64,000 nt of DNA from Carnobacterium_A antarcticum (GTDB lineage Bacteria; Bacillota; Bacilli; Lactobacillales; Carnobacteriaceae), in NCBI RefSeq assembly GCF_042658365.1, contig NZ_JBHSQC010000015.1; one strand, 5' to 3'. How positions within the stretch are numbered: position 1 is the first letter of the stretch; each line of letters starts with the position of its first letter. Below the pieces are notes generated by a model. The model made no database searches. It was not told the origin of the DNA and worked only from the letters and a program-made list of their open reading frames with translations. The position numbers and the translations under genes are program-made. Below, in pieces: positions 8,621-17,437 of this stretch.

Positions 8621-9154
8621 ATGGAAAAAGTACGTGGATTTGAACGTGTGTCACATTACGAAACAAAAGATATTCAGTTACCGATCAGAGCAACGAACCA
8701 TGCGGCCGGTTATGATTTTGAAGCTGCAGAAGATTGTTTAGTACCGTCGATTTGGAAAGTGTTGTTTAAGAATAAAGCAAAAGAAACCTTGGCAACGGAT
8801 GCTGTTTTTCCGGAAGAAAATCGCAAATATTTAAAATCAACGTTGGTGCCAACAGGCATTAAAGCGTATATGGGAGAAAATGAGTATTTACAGTTAGCCA
8901 ACCGCTCCAGCAACCCGATCAAAAATCAACTGCTGTTGCCTAACGGAGTAGGGATCATTGATGCGGATTATTACAATAACGAAAGCAATGAAGGACACAT
9001 TTATTTTCAATTTGTTAATTACGGCATCACAGATCACTTGATCAAAAAAGGTGACCGAATTGGACAAGGAATTTTTATGCCTTTCTTGAAGGCTGATAAC
9101 GAAAGAACAACCGGGCAAAGCCGATCTGGCGGTTTTGGTTCATCTGGCAGATAA
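8621..9154 (+). CDS. dut: dUTP diphosphatase (trimeric dUTPase family)
   Basis: Hydrolyses dUTP to dUMP and pyrophosphate, keeping uracil out of DNA. Trimeric dUTPase motifs are visible: AAGYDFEAAED (motif 1), NRSSNPIKNQLLLPNGVGIIDADYY (motifs 2 and 3, with substrate-binding Asp and Tyr), KGDRIGQGIF (motif 4) and the C-terminal glycine-rich RSGGFGSSGR (motif 5). At 177 aa it carries an insertion after motif 1 relative to the ~150-aa standard enzyme, as in several Lactobacillales and phage versions. Start ATG 8621 follows AAAGGGG about 12 bases upstream. Monocistronic, with its own terminator. Confidence 0.92.
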   Translation: MEKVRGFERVSHYETKDIQLPIRATNHAAGYDFEAAEDCLVPSIWKVLFKNKAKETLATDAVFPEENRKYLKSTLVPTGIKAYMGENEYLQLANRSSNPIKNQLLLPNGVGIIDADYYNNESNEGHIYFQFVNYGITDHLIKKGDRIGQGIFMPFLKADNERTTGQSRSGGFGSSGR

Positions 9155-9183
9155 CGGCAAGTTGAAATGACAATGGCATAAGA

Positions 9184-9226
9184 AAAAGAAGAAACCAGGA
9201 GCTAAAGCTTCATGGTTTCTTCTTTT
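9184..9226 (+). terminator. Intrinsic terminator after dut
   Basis: AAAAGAAGAAACCA pairs perfectly with TGGTTTCTTCTTTT around a 15-base loop that can itself pair (AGCT..AGCTT). Confidence 0.85.
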
Positions 9227-9386
9227 AAAAATCACAGTTTAAGCATTTGCGTATTCTATACTAAACGTGACGTTAACACAAACGGATTTGAAAGGCTTTT
9301 TGGTGGTTTTAAAGCGTATTCTCCTTTTATTTGTGGTAAAATAAGATTAAATTCAGCTTAATGAATCAGAAGGGAATGTTCGATTG

Positions 9387-10757
9387 GTGGCAAAAAAAAT
9401 AGCAACAAAGTTTGTCTGCCAGGCTTGTGGATATGAATCCCCAAAATGGATGGGCCGCTGCCCAAACTGTGGCGCATGGAACCAAATGGAAGAAGAAATA
9501 ATAGCAGATAAAAACAATCGTAGAAGCCGAGTCAGTATGGCTGGTAAAACAGCTAAGGCACAGGCTATAGAAGACATTACCGTTTCTAAAATCCCCAGAG
9601 TAAAAACTAAGCTAGCTGAACTGAACCGTGTATTAGGCGGAGGAGTTGTTCCTGGATCAATGGTGTTGATCGGTGGAGACCCGGGTATCGGAAAATCTAC
9701 TTTGCTGCTGCAAGTCTCTGCCCAGCTCAATCAAGCAGGCGGAAAAGTTCTTTATGTATCAGGCGAAGAAAGTGCCGGCCAATTGAAAATGAGTGCCAAT
9801 CGTTTAGGTGTAAAAGGTTCAGATTTTTATATTTATCCGGAAACGGATATGGCTGCCATTCGTCAGACTATCGAAGAGATCCAACCGGATTTTGTGATCA
9901 TTGATTCCATTCAAACGATGAGCCAACCCGATGTTTCAAGTGTGGTCGGAAGTGTGAGCCAAGTACGTGAAAGTACCGCTGATTTAATGAAAATTGCTAA
10001 AACAAATAATATTGCTATTTTTATCGTTGGGCATGTAACCAAAGAAGGATCGATTGCCGGACCGAAAATGCTGGAACATATGGTAGACACCGTGCTTTAT
10101 TTTGAAGGCGACCGACACCACACGTTCCGAATTTTACGGGCAGTCAAAAACCGTTTTGGTTCAACCAATGAGATCGGCATCTTCGAGATGCGAGAAGGCG
10201 GTCTAGTCGAAGTCGTGAACCCTTCAGAAATGTTTTTGGAAGAGCGACTAGCGGGTGCAACCGGCTCTGCCGTTGTTTCAGCCATGGAAGGTACCAGGCC
10301 GATTTTGGTAGAGATTCAGTCACTGATCACGCCGACTGTGTTTGGAAATGCTAAACGGACGGTTAGCGGACTAGATCATAACCGTGTATCTTTGATCATG
10401 GCTGTCTTAGAAAAACGAGCAGGGTTATTGCTGCAAAATCAGGATGCTTATCTAAAAGCAGCAGGCGGTGTAAAATTGGATGAACCTGCAATTGATTTAG
10501 CCATTGCCGTCAGTATTGCTTCAAGTTACCAAGAAAAAGAAACACGGCCTAAAGACTGTTTTATCGGAGAATTAGGTTTAACAGGAGAAGTCCGGCGCGT
10601 AAGCCGAATTGATCAACGAGTTCAAGAAGCTGCTAAATTAGGCTTTACTCGCTTGTTTATACCCAAAAACAACATTGGCGGCTGGACGTTCCCGGAAGGA
10701 ATTGAAATCGTCGGTGTTACAACTATAGCCGATACGATCCGTAAAGCATTCGCTTAG
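9387..10757 (+). CDS. radA: DNA repair protein RadA
   Basis: RecA-like branch migration helicase helping recombination and repair. The N-terminal C4 zinc finger (CQACGYESPKWMGRCPNC), Walker A GGDPGIGKST near residue 95, the RadA-specific KNRFG motif and a C-terminal Lon-protease-like domain (AGGVKLDEPAIDLA, FIGELGLTGEVR) are all present. Total about 456 aa, normal length. The start could be TTG 9384 or GTG 9387; GTG gives the usual MAKK-type N-terminus, and GGGA lies 8 to 11 bases upstream. It heads the radA-yacL-ispDF-gltX run known from Bacillus. An extended -10 TGGTAAAAT at 9334-9342 is a possible promoter. Confidence 0.96.
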   Translation: MAKKIATKFVCQACGYESPKWMGRCPNCGAWNQMEEEIIADKNNRRSRVSMAGKTAKAQAIEDITVSKIPRVKTKLAELNRVLGGGVVPGSMVLIGGDPGIGKSTLLLQVSAQLNQAGGKVLYVSGEESAGQLKMSANRLGVKGSDFYIYPETDMAAIRQTIEEIQPDFVIIDSIQTMSQPDVSSVVGSVSQVRESTADLMKIAKTNNIAIFIVGHVTKEGSIAGPKMLEHMVDTVLYFEGDRHHTFRILRAVKNRFGSTNEIGIFEMREGGLVEVVNPSEMFLEERLAGATGSAVVSAMEGTRPILVEIQSLITPTVFGNAKRTVSGLDHNRVSLIMAVLEKRAGLLLQNQDAYLKAAGGVKLDEPAIDLAIAVSIASSYQEKETRPKDCFIGELGLTGEVRRVSRIDQRVQEAAKLGFTRLFIPKNNIGGWTFPEGIEIVGVTTIADTIRKAFA

Positions 10758-10787
10758 ATATAAAAGCAAGACAATCAAATGGAACAT

Positions 10788-10816
10788 GCGTTTTTTGCTG
10801 AAAAAGTAAAAAACGC
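10788..10816 (+). other. Hairpin between radA and yacL
   Basis: GCGTTTTTT pairs with AAAAAACGC around an 11-base loop. No T run follows, so it is more likely an RNA processing or stability element than a terminator. Confidence 0.4.
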
Positions 10817-10840
10817 AGCCATTTCTAAAGGAGGATTATT

Positions 10841-11950
10841 TTGGCTAAAAAAATTATTACTGGAATTTTTTTACTGATTGGTGGAAGTGTAGGAGCGAGT
10901 TTTTTACCAATGGTATGGGAAATCTTTCATATATCAAATCAACTATTTAACAATTCATTTGTGAACATTTTAATTGGTGCTATTATATTTTTATTACTAT
11001 CTATTCCTAGCGAGAAATACATTGAACAAGGCATAAAAAAATTAGAACTTTTATTAAGCCAACAAAGCGTCACATATTTACTTTTTGGCAGCCTTGGAAC
11101 GATTATTGGAATGGTCTTGGCTTGGTTGGGCAGTTTATTTTTGATCGGCTTATCTTTGCCAGTGATCAGCAATGTTTTTCCGATCATTGTTATGGTCGTA
11201 TTTGCTTATTTAGGTTTCCGGATCGGAACGACCCGACGCGAAGAATGGCGCAAGCTGTTTCAATCAAAAGCGAAGAAAAATACAGAAGACGATAGTCAGG
11301 TTTTGGAAAGAAGAGCAGATGAAACGTTCCGCAAATACAAAATTTTAGATACCAGTGTTATTATCGATGGACGGATTTACGATATCGCAAAAACCGGATT
11401 TCTTGAAGGAGTTATTTTGATTCCTAATTTTGTGCTGCAAGAACTGCAGTACATTGCGGATTCTTCCGATAGCCTCAAACGCGTTCGCGGACGCCGCGGG
11501 TTAGATATTTTGAATGCACTGCAAAAAGAAAATGATATGGAAGTTGAAATGTACGATGGCGACTTCGAAGACATTACGGAAGTCGATTCAAAATTGATCA
11601 AATTGGCTAAATTGTTAGACGGTGTGGTTGTGACCAATGATTACAACTTAAACAAAGTCAGTGAATTTCAAAACGTCCCTGTTTTAAACATCAATGCCCT
11701 TGCCAACGCTGTAAAACCTGTGGTCATACCTGGGGAAAATATGACAGTGTTGGTGGTCAAAGTTGGAACGGAACGCAATCAAGGTGTTGCTTATTTGGAT
11801 GACGGCACGATGATCGTTGTTGAAGATGGACAATACTTTATGAATAAAACCATTGAAGTTGTCGTAACGAGTGCGCTCCAAACGGCAGCAGGACGAATGA
11901 TTTTTGCGAAACCCGTCCACTCTCAAAAAGGAATTAAAGAAAAAGAATAG
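10841..11950 (+). CDS. yacL: PIN/TRAM domain membrane protein (YacL)
   Basis: Conserved membrane protein with a predicted RNase (PIN) fold. Order: four hydrophobic segments (about residues 5-25, 38-55, 80-105, 110-130), a basic linker, a PIN domain with acidic residues (ILDTSVIIDGR, VTNDYNLNK), and a C-terminal TRAM domain (GENMTVLVVKVGTERNQGVAYLDDGTMIVVEDG) predicted to bind RNA. 369 aa matches YacL of B. subtilis (366). Start is TTG 10841, six bases after AAAGGAGG (10827-10834). The cellular role of YacL is not well established; nuclease activity is inferred from the family. Confidence 0.92.
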   Translation: MAKKIITGIFLLIGGSVGASFLPMVWEIFHISNQLFNNSFVNILIGAIIFLLLSIPSEKYIEQGIKKLELLLSQQSVTYLLFGSLGTIIGMVLAWLGSLFLIGLSLPVISNVFPIIVMVVFAYLGFRIGTTRREEWRKLFQSKAKKNTEDDSQVLERRADETFRKYKILDTSVIIDGRIYDIAKTGFLEGVILIPNFVLQELQYIADSSDSLKRVRGRRGLDILNALQKENDMEVEMYDGDFEDITEVDSKLIKLAKLLDGVVVTNDYNLNKVSEFQNVPVLNINALANAVKPVVIPGENMTVLVVKVGTERNQGVAYLDDGTMIVVEDGQYFMNKTIEVVVTSALQTAAGRMIFAKPVHSQKGIKEKE

Positions 11951-11960
11951 GGGACTTGTG

Positions 11961-13166
11961 ATGAACAAAGACTATGAGCTGATTTTATTGGCGGCTGGTC
12001 ATGGGAGGCGGATGAACGCTTCTGAAAATAAAGTTCTATTGCCGCTCCTGAATAAACCAATGATTGCTTATCCCTTAAACACTTTTTTAAGCGATAAAAA
12101 CTGCCGGCACATTATTATAGTGGCCAAAGAAGACGAAATCTCCTTATTGAAAGAGCTGGTTAAAAAAGACAATACTTCTGCCCAGACACCGATTACGTTT
12201 ACTGTAGGAGGGCGGGAAAGACAAGACAGTGTTTACGCTGGTCTAAAAAGCCTTCATGAGCCAGCTTCAGGTTTTGTGATGATCCATGATGGAGCGCGAC
12301 CGTTCATTGAACGGAAAAGCATCGATCAGCTAAACGAAAAAGTTCATACTGCTGGTTCGGCTATTTTGGGCATGCCGGTCAAAGATACCATTAAATCGGT
12401 GGAACTAGGAAAGGTCAAAAAAACCTTGCCGCGGCCTGAACTTTGGCAAGTCCAGACTCCTCAAGCATTCAGCAGTCCATTGATTTTCAAAGCGCATCAA
12501 AAAGCGGATGAAGAACATTTCTTCGGAACGGATGATGCATCATTGGTTGAACGCTTAGGCGGAGCCGTAACAATGGTCGAGGGCAGTTATGACAACATCA
12601 AAATAACGACGCCGGAAGATTTGATCACAGGTGAAGCGATTCTTCAGCAACAATTAAAAGAGCATCAGAAAGAAAAAGGAGCTGATCTTATGCTGCGAGT
12701 TGGACAAGGATACGACGTTCATCAATTGGTTAAAGGTCGGCCTTGTATCATCGGCGGAGTGACGTTGCCTTATGAATATGGGCTACTAGGGCATTCTGAT
12801 GCAGATGTTTTGATTCATGCAATCATTGATGCCTTACTCGGAGCCGCTGGATTAGGCGATATCGGCCAGTTGTTTCCAGATGACGATCCTCGATTTAAAG
12901 ATAGCGATTCAAGACAGCTGCTGCAAACAGTCAGCGGCTTGCTGGCATCAAAAGGGTACCGTGTCGGCAACATCGATGCCACTCTGTTGGCTGAACAGCC
13001 TAAAATGCACCCTTATTTAAAAGAAATGCAAAAAAACCTAGCAATTGATTGTCAAATAGGCATAGAACGTGTTAACGTAAAAGCAACGACATCTGAAAAA
13101 ATGGGTTTTGTCGGTCGCCAAGAAGGTATCGCAGCAATGGCCATTTGTTTATTAGAAATAAAATAA
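11961..13166 (+). CDS. ispDF: Bifunctional IspD-IspF fusion (MEP isoprenoid pathway)
   Basis: Two MEP-pathway enzymes in one frame of about 401 aa. Residues ~1-230 are IspD (CDP-ME synthase): LAAGHGRRM, HDGARPFI, PVKDTIK, RPELWQVQTPQAF and DNIKITTPEDL. Residues ~244-401 are IspF (MECDP synthase): GYDVH metal ligands, GHSDADVLIHAIIDALLG, GDIGQLFPD, and KATTSEKMGFVGRQEGI. The linker is LKEHQKEKGAD. ATG 11961 has GGGG seven bases upstream, 10 bases past yacL. Bacillus and Listeria carry separate adjacent genes; here there is no stop between them. An AAAGGAG still precedes the IspF methionine at 12690 by 8 bases, so separate IspF translation is possible. Confidence 0.93.
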   Translation: MNKDYELILLAAGHGRRMNASENKVLLPLLNKPMIAYPLNTFLSDKNCRHIIIVAKEDEISLLKELVKKDNTSAQTPITFTVGGRERQDSVYAGLKSLHEPASGFVMIHDGARPFIERKSIDQLNEKVHTAGSAILGMPVKDTIKSVELGKVKKTLPRPELWQVQTPQAFSSPLIFKAHQKADEEHFFGTDDASLVERLGGAVTMVEGSYDNIKITTPEDLITGEAILQQQLKEHQKEKGADLMLRVGQGYDVHQLVKGRPCIIGGVTLPYEYGLLGHSDADVLIHAIIDALLGAAGLGDIGQLFPDDDPRFKDSDSRQLLQTVSGLLASKGYRVGNIDATLLAEQPKMHPYLKEMQKNLAIDCQIGIERVNVKATTSEKMGFVGRQEGIAAMAICLLEIK

Positions 13167-13189
13167 AAAACCGGAAATGAGGAAATAAC

Positions 13190-14659
13190 ATGACAAAAAA
13201 AGTTCGGGTACGTTATGCACCAAGTCCAACAGGGCATTTACACATTGGGAATGCTCGTACAGCATTATTTAATTATTTGTTCGCACGCCATAACGGTGGA
13301 GATTTTATTTTAAGAATTGAAGATACCGACCAAAAACGCAACATTACAAATGGCGAACAAAGCCAATTGGAAAACTTAGCATGGTTGGGCATCGATTGGG
13401 ATGAAAGTCCTGACAAACCTGGTGAATATGGTCCTTACCGACAATCAGAACGCCGGGAAACTTATGATCCATTGGTAGAACAACTCCTATTAAGCAATCG
13501 TGCTTACAAATGTTATTGTTCTGAAGAAGAATTAGAAGCAGAGCGGGATGCGCAACGTGCTCGTGGAGAAATGCCTCATTATGGTGGAACTTGTGCTCAT
13601 TTGACCGCAGCAGAAAAAAGCGAAAAAGAAGCAGAAGGAATTGAACCGGTTATTCGTTTCCGCGTGTCGCCAGAAAACACGTACAGTTTTGAAGATATTG
13701 TAAAAGGCCATATTTCTTTTGAAGCCGCAAGTGTTGGGGGCGATTTCGTGATCGCTAAACGCGATGGTATGCCTACATACAACTTCGCAGTCGTTGTGGA
13801 CGATCATTATATGGAAATTACACACGTTTTACGTGGCGATGATCATATTGCTAATACGCCAAAGCAATTGATGATTTACGAAGCCTTTGGATGGAAAGCA
13901 CCTGAATTTGGCCATATGACGTTGATCATCAATAGCGAAACAGGGAAAAAATTAAGCAAACGGGATGAAAGTATCCTGCAATTTATTGAACAATACCGTG
14001 ATTTAGGCTACTTGCCGGATGCAATGTTCAACTTTATTGCATTACTGGGCTGGTCACCGGTCGGAGAAGACGAAATTTTTGACCAAGAAGCCTTTATTAA
14101 AATGTTTGATCCGAATCGTTTAAGCAAATCACCAGCTGCTTTTGATCCTAAAAAATTAGAATGGATCAACAACCAATACATGAAACAAGCAGACCTTGAA
14201 ACGGTTACGTCTTTAGCATTGCCTCACTTGATCAAAGCGGGCTATGTAGAAGAAAACCCTTCAGCTGACAAACAAGCTTGGGTCCAAAAACTGATTGGCT
14301 TGTACCATGAACAAATGAGTTACGGCGCTGAAATCGTAGAGTTGTCTAGTTTATTCTTTACTGAAACTCCAGAGCTGGACGAGGTTGCCAAAGAAGTACT
14401 GGCCGGAGAAACGGTTTCTGAAGTTCTCCATGCATTTTATGACGTTCTGGATACATTAGAAACTTTTGATGTCGCTAGCATCAAAGCTGGCATCAAAACG
14501 GTTCAAAAAGAAACAGGCATTAAAGGGAAAAACCTCTTTATGCCGATTCGTGTAGCTGTAACCGGTCAATCTCACGGTCCTGAACTAGGAGAAACAATCG
14601 AATTATTGGGTCGCGAAAAAACAAAAGCTCATTTAAAAACCGCTATTGCTCATTTATAA
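13190..14659 (+). CDS. gltX: Glutamyl-tRNA synthetase
   Basis: Charges tRNA-Glu, and probably tRNA-Gln for later amidation as in most Firmicutes. Class I motifs: the HIGH-like HLHIGNARTALFN near residue 17 and the KMSKS-like KKLSKRDES near residue 254. The zinc-like CYCSEEELEAERD...GGTC segment is present. 489 aa, standard length (B. subtilis 483). The ATG at 13190 follows GGAAATGAGGAAATA. It is the last gene of the radA-yacL-ispDF run and is followed by the cysE T-box. Confidence 0.97.
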   Translation: MTKKVRVRYAPSPTGHLHIGNARTALFNYLFARHNGGDFILRIEDTDQKRNITNGEQSQLENLAWLGIDWDESPDKPGEYGPYRQSERRETYDPLVEQLLLSNRAYKCYCSEEELEAERDAQRARGEMPHYGGTCAHLTAAEKSEKEAEGIEPVIRFRVSPENTYSFEDIVKGHISFEAASVGGDFVIAKRDGMPTYNFAVVVDDHYMEITHVLRGDDHIANTPKQLMIYEAFGWKAPEFGHMTLIINSETGKKLSKRDESILQFIEQYRDLGYLPDAMFNFIALLGWSPVGEDEIFDQEAFIKMFDPNRLSKSPAAFDPKKLEWINNQYMKQADLETVTSLALPHLIKAGYVEENPSADKQAWVQKLIGLYHEQMSYGAEIVELSSLFFTETPELDEVAKEVLAGETVSEVLHAFYDVLDTLETFDVASIKAGIKTVQKETGIKGKNLFMPIRVAVTGQSHGPELGETIELLGREKTKAHLKTAIAHL

Positions 14660-14726
14660 GAGCCTTGCACGAAGTTGACTTGATATAAAACGAAGAACAG
14701 AAAGAATTAAATAGCATAAAAAACAG

Positions 14727-14985
14727 TGAAGAGAAAGAGTACCTTAAAAGAAACCTCCAGAGAGTCTGTATGGGTGAAAGCAGATGGTTTAGTTTAAGCG
14801 AAGTGCCTCTCTGAGTTGAGGTATTGAACCTGCAGTAGGTACCTATCGGCTAACATCCGTTAACTTGTCCAAGGTAGTTGTTGAAGGAATACAAAAAATG
14901 TAGACCTGACAAACTACGAAGAAAAGTGGAACCACGCGAGACAGCGTCTTTTATGCAGATAAAAGGCGCTGTTTTGTTTTTTTTG
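14727..14985 (+). promoter_or_regulatory. T-box riboswitch (Cys specifier) controlling cysE-cysS
   Basis: A 383-base gap between gltX and cysE holds a T-box leader. Stem I is visible (AGAGAG at its left side pairing with CTCTCT), with a specifier loop GAAGTGCCT in which TGC (14804-14806) encodes cysteine. The antiterminator core GTGGAACCACGCG lies at 14927-14939. A terminator follows at once. Uncharged tRNA-Cys would favour readthrough into the cysteine synthesis and charging genes. The 5' boundary is approximate; a TTGACT at 14675-14680 lacks a well-spaced -10. Confidence 0.88.
14941..14984 (+). terminator. T-box regulated terminator
   Basis: ACAGCGTCTTTTAT pairs with ATAAAAGGCGCTGT (one G-T) around GCAG, followed by TTTGTTTTTTTT. 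Its left arm overlaps the end of the antiterminator, as in other T-box leaders. Confidence 0.9.
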
Positions 14986-15042
14986 ACCCATTCATTTGGT
15001 TGCTAAAAGTTAAATTGTGCAATGAAAGCGAGGAAAGGGTAG

Positions 15043-15573
15043 ATGAATAGGCTAAAGGAAGATATACAAACGATCAAAAAAAATGATCCTTCAGTAAAAA
15101 GTACACTTGAAATTATACTGGCATATCCAAGTTTTTACGCGGTCTTATTGCATCGGTTGGCACACAGCCTTCACCGTCATCGTTTTTATTTAATTGCACG
15201 AATTGTGGCTGCTGGCTCTCGTTTCATTACGGGAATCGAAATTCATCCGGGAGCTGTTATCGGCAGAAGGTTGTTTATTGACCATGGCATGGGAATCGTG
15301 ATAGGAGAAACAGCTGTGATCGGAGAAGACGTAACCATTTTTCATGGGGTAACACTAGGCGGAACCGGTAAAGACAAAGGCAAACGTCATCCGACTATTG
15401 GAAACAATGTTCTCTTATCTGCCCATGTTCAAGTACTAGGCCCCATTACGATTGGCAATAATGCTAAAATCGGCGCTGCAGCAGTGGTTCTAGAATCTAT
15501 TCCAGCTGATGCTACAGCAGTGGGTATCCCGGCAAAAGTTGTGAAAAAAGCGGGTGTCAAATTGCCGCACTAA
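15043..15573 (+). CDS. cysE: Serine O-acetyltransferase
   Basis: Makes O-acetylserine from serine and acetyl-CoA, the first committed step of cysteine synthesis. The 176-aa protein has a helical N-terminus and a left-handed beta-helix with the family landmarks GIEIHPGAVIGRR, IDHGMGIVIGETAVIG, HGVTLGGTGK and IPAKVVKK. This is the short form common in Gram-positives (B. subtilis enzyme 217 aa). ATG 15043 follows GAGGAAAGGG. It sits 36 bases before cysS and both are under the cysteine T-box. Confidence 0.95.
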   Translation: MNRLKEDIQTIKKNDPSVKSTLEIILAYPSFYAVLLHRLAHSLHRHRFYLIARIVAAGSRFITGIEIHPGAVIGRRLFIDHGMGIVIGETAVIGEDVTIFHGVTLGGTGKDKGKRHPTIGNNVLLSAHVQVLGPITIGNNAKIGAAAVVLESIPADATAVGIPAKVVKKAGVKLPH

Positions 15574-15609
15574 TTTTTTCAATAAATGAATGATTAAAGG
15601 AGAATAGAT

Positions 15610-17016
15610 ATGTTAAAAATATACAATACATTAACAAGAGAAAAAGAATTGTTTGTGCCATTAGAGACCGGCAAGGTAAAAATGTATGTATGCGGACCAA
15701 CGGTTTACAACTACATTCATATTGGAAATGCACGAAGCACCGTTGCTTTTGATACGGTTCGCCGTTATTTAGAATACCGAGGCTATCAAGTGAATTTTGT
15801 CTCCAATTTTACAGATGTAGATGACAAAATCATTAACGCAGCTAAAGCGTTAAACTTAACGGCACCAGAAGTAGCTGAACGGTTTATTCAAGCTTACTAT
15901 GAAGATACGATAGCGTTGGGTGTTGAGAAAGCGACCGCCAATCCGCGCGTAATGGATAACATTCCAGCTATTATTGAATTTGTTGCGGTTTTAATTGAAA
16001 AAGAGTATGCATACGAATCCGCTGGAGATGTTTATTACCGCACCCGTAAATTCAAAAAATACGGCCAGTTGAGCGGTATTTCTATTGATGAGCTGGAAAT
16101 CGGCGCCAGCAATCGGATGGAAGCCAATGAAAATGAAAAAAAAGAAGACCCGCTTGATTTTGCCTTATGGAAAGCAGCTAAGCCAGATGAAATCAGTTGG
16201 AATTCTCCTTGGGGAGCTGGGCGCCCTGGTTGGCATATTGAATGTTCCGTGATGGCAACCAAATATTTAGGCGATACCATCGATATCCATGCCGGCGGAC
16301 AAGACTTGTCTTTTCCACATCATGAAAATGAAATAGCTCAAAGTGAGGCCAAAACAGGGCATACGTTCGCACGTTATTGGATGCACAATGGATTCGTGAC
16401 GATGGATAATGAGAAAATGAGTAAATCGTTAGGGAACTTTGTCTTGGTTCATGATATTATTAAACAAGTCGATCCGCAGATTTTACGCTTTTTTATGGCT
16501 ACGACTCAGTATCGCCGCCCGATCAGCTATAATGACGCAACGATCGATGAAGCACGCAACAATTTGACTAAATTAACCATGGCATTTGATAATGTTTCTT
16601 ATCGATTAGCTGATGCAGTCGCACAAAAACCGGCTGACCAGCATGAATTGGAAAAATTAGCTGAATTTAAGCAGCGGTTCATAGCAGAAATGGACGATGA
16701 TTTTAATGCGGCCAATGGCATCACAGTTGTTTATGAATTGGCAAAAGCCATGAACGTCTACAGCGAGCAAAAAGAAGTTTCAAAAACCGTGTTAGAAGCA
16801 ATGTTAACGCAATTTCAAGAATTGATGCAAATTTTTGGGATCACATTCGGCAAAGAAGAGCTGTTGGATCAAAAAATCGAAGAGTTGCTTGAAGAACGTA
16901 CGGCTGCGCGTAACAATAAAGATTTTCAAAGAAGCGATGAAATCAGAGATTTGCTAAAAGCGGAAGGAATTATTTTAGATGACACCCCACAAGGAACAAG
17001 ATGGAGAAGAGGATAA
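15610..17016 (+). CDS. cysS: Cysteinyl-tRNA synthetase
   Basis: Charges tRNA-Cys. Motifs: zinc ligand Cys in MYVCGPTVYNYIHIGNARS (with HIGN), further zinc ligands in WHIECSVMA and HHENEIAQ, and KMSKSLGNF near residue 270. 468 aa, normal length. AAAGGAGAATAG precedes ATG 15610. Together with cysE it forms a T-box-controlled operon that continues closely into mrnC. Confidence 0.97.
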   Translation: MLKIYNTLTREKELFVPLETGKVKMYVCGPTVYNYIHIGNARSTVAFDTVRRYLEYRGYQVNFVSNFTDVDDKIINAAKALNLTAPEVAERFIQAYYEDTIALGVEKATANPRVMDNIPAIIEFVAVLIEKEYAYESAGDVYYRTRKFKKYGQLSGISIDELEIGASNRMEANENEKKEDPLDFALWKAAKPDEISWNSPWGAGRPGWHIECSVMATKYLGDTIDIHAGGQDLSFPHHENEIAQSEAKTGHTFARYWMHNGFVTMDNEKMSKSLGNFVLVHDIIKQVDPQILRFFMATTQYRRPISYNDATIDEARNNLTKLTMAFDNVSYRLADAVAQKPADQHELEKLAEFKQRFIAEMDDDFNAANGITVVYELAKAMNVYSEQKEVSKTVLEAMLTQFQELMQIFGITFGKEELLDQKIEELLEERTAARNNKDFQRSDEIRDLLKAEGIILDDTPQGTRWRRG

Positions 17017-17023
17017 CAAAAAA

Positions 17024-17437
17024 ATGACAGAAAAAAATTGGGCTCTTTTAAATGGGCTGGCATTAGCTTATGTAGGAGATGCGATTTACGAAATTTATAT
17101 TCGCGAACACTTGGTTCAAATTGGGCAGACCCGACCAAACCAATTGCATAAAATTGCCACTAAATATGTTTCTGCTAAAGCCCAAAACAGCTTGATGCAC
17201 GATATGCTGGCAGAAGAAAATTTTTTAACGGAAGAAGAAGTAGCTATCTATCGGCGCGGACGAAATGCGAAAAGCCATACGTCTGCTAAAAATGTTGCTG
17301 TGACAACTTACCGGGTCTCAACCGGTTTTGAAGCCTTAATGGGTTATTTGCATTTGTCTAAACAGACCGAACGTATGGAAGAATTGATCAACTGGTGTAT
17401 TCAGAAAGTGGAGGTAGCAAATAATGTCCAAAGATAG
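17024..17437 (+). CDS. mrnC: Mini-ribonuclease 3
   Basis: RNase III-like catalytic domain without the double-stranded RNA-binding domain; matures 23S rRNA in Firmicutes. The signature GLALAYVGDAIYEIYIREHLV contains the catalytic acidic residues, and RRGRNAKSHTSAKN is typical of the family. 137 aa, normal. I use ATG 17024, just after the cysS stop and 11 bases from GAGG; the longer frame from 16979 lies within cysS. It overlaps rlmB by 14 bases, implying coupling. Confidence 0.94.
   Translation: MTEKNWALLNGLALAYVGDAIYEIYIREHLVQIGQTRPNQLHKIATKYVSAKAQNSLMHDMLAEENFLTEEEVAIYRRGRNAKSHTSAKNVAVTTYRVSTGFEALMGYLHLSKQTERMEELINWCIQKVEVANNVQR

Noticed and set aside
11904..11960. Upstream start for ispDF inside yacL
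   Set aside because: The extra 19 residues (MRNPSTLKKELKKKNRGLV) are the yacL tail in another frame; ATG 11961 has a proper GGGG spacing and gives the normal IspD N-terminus.
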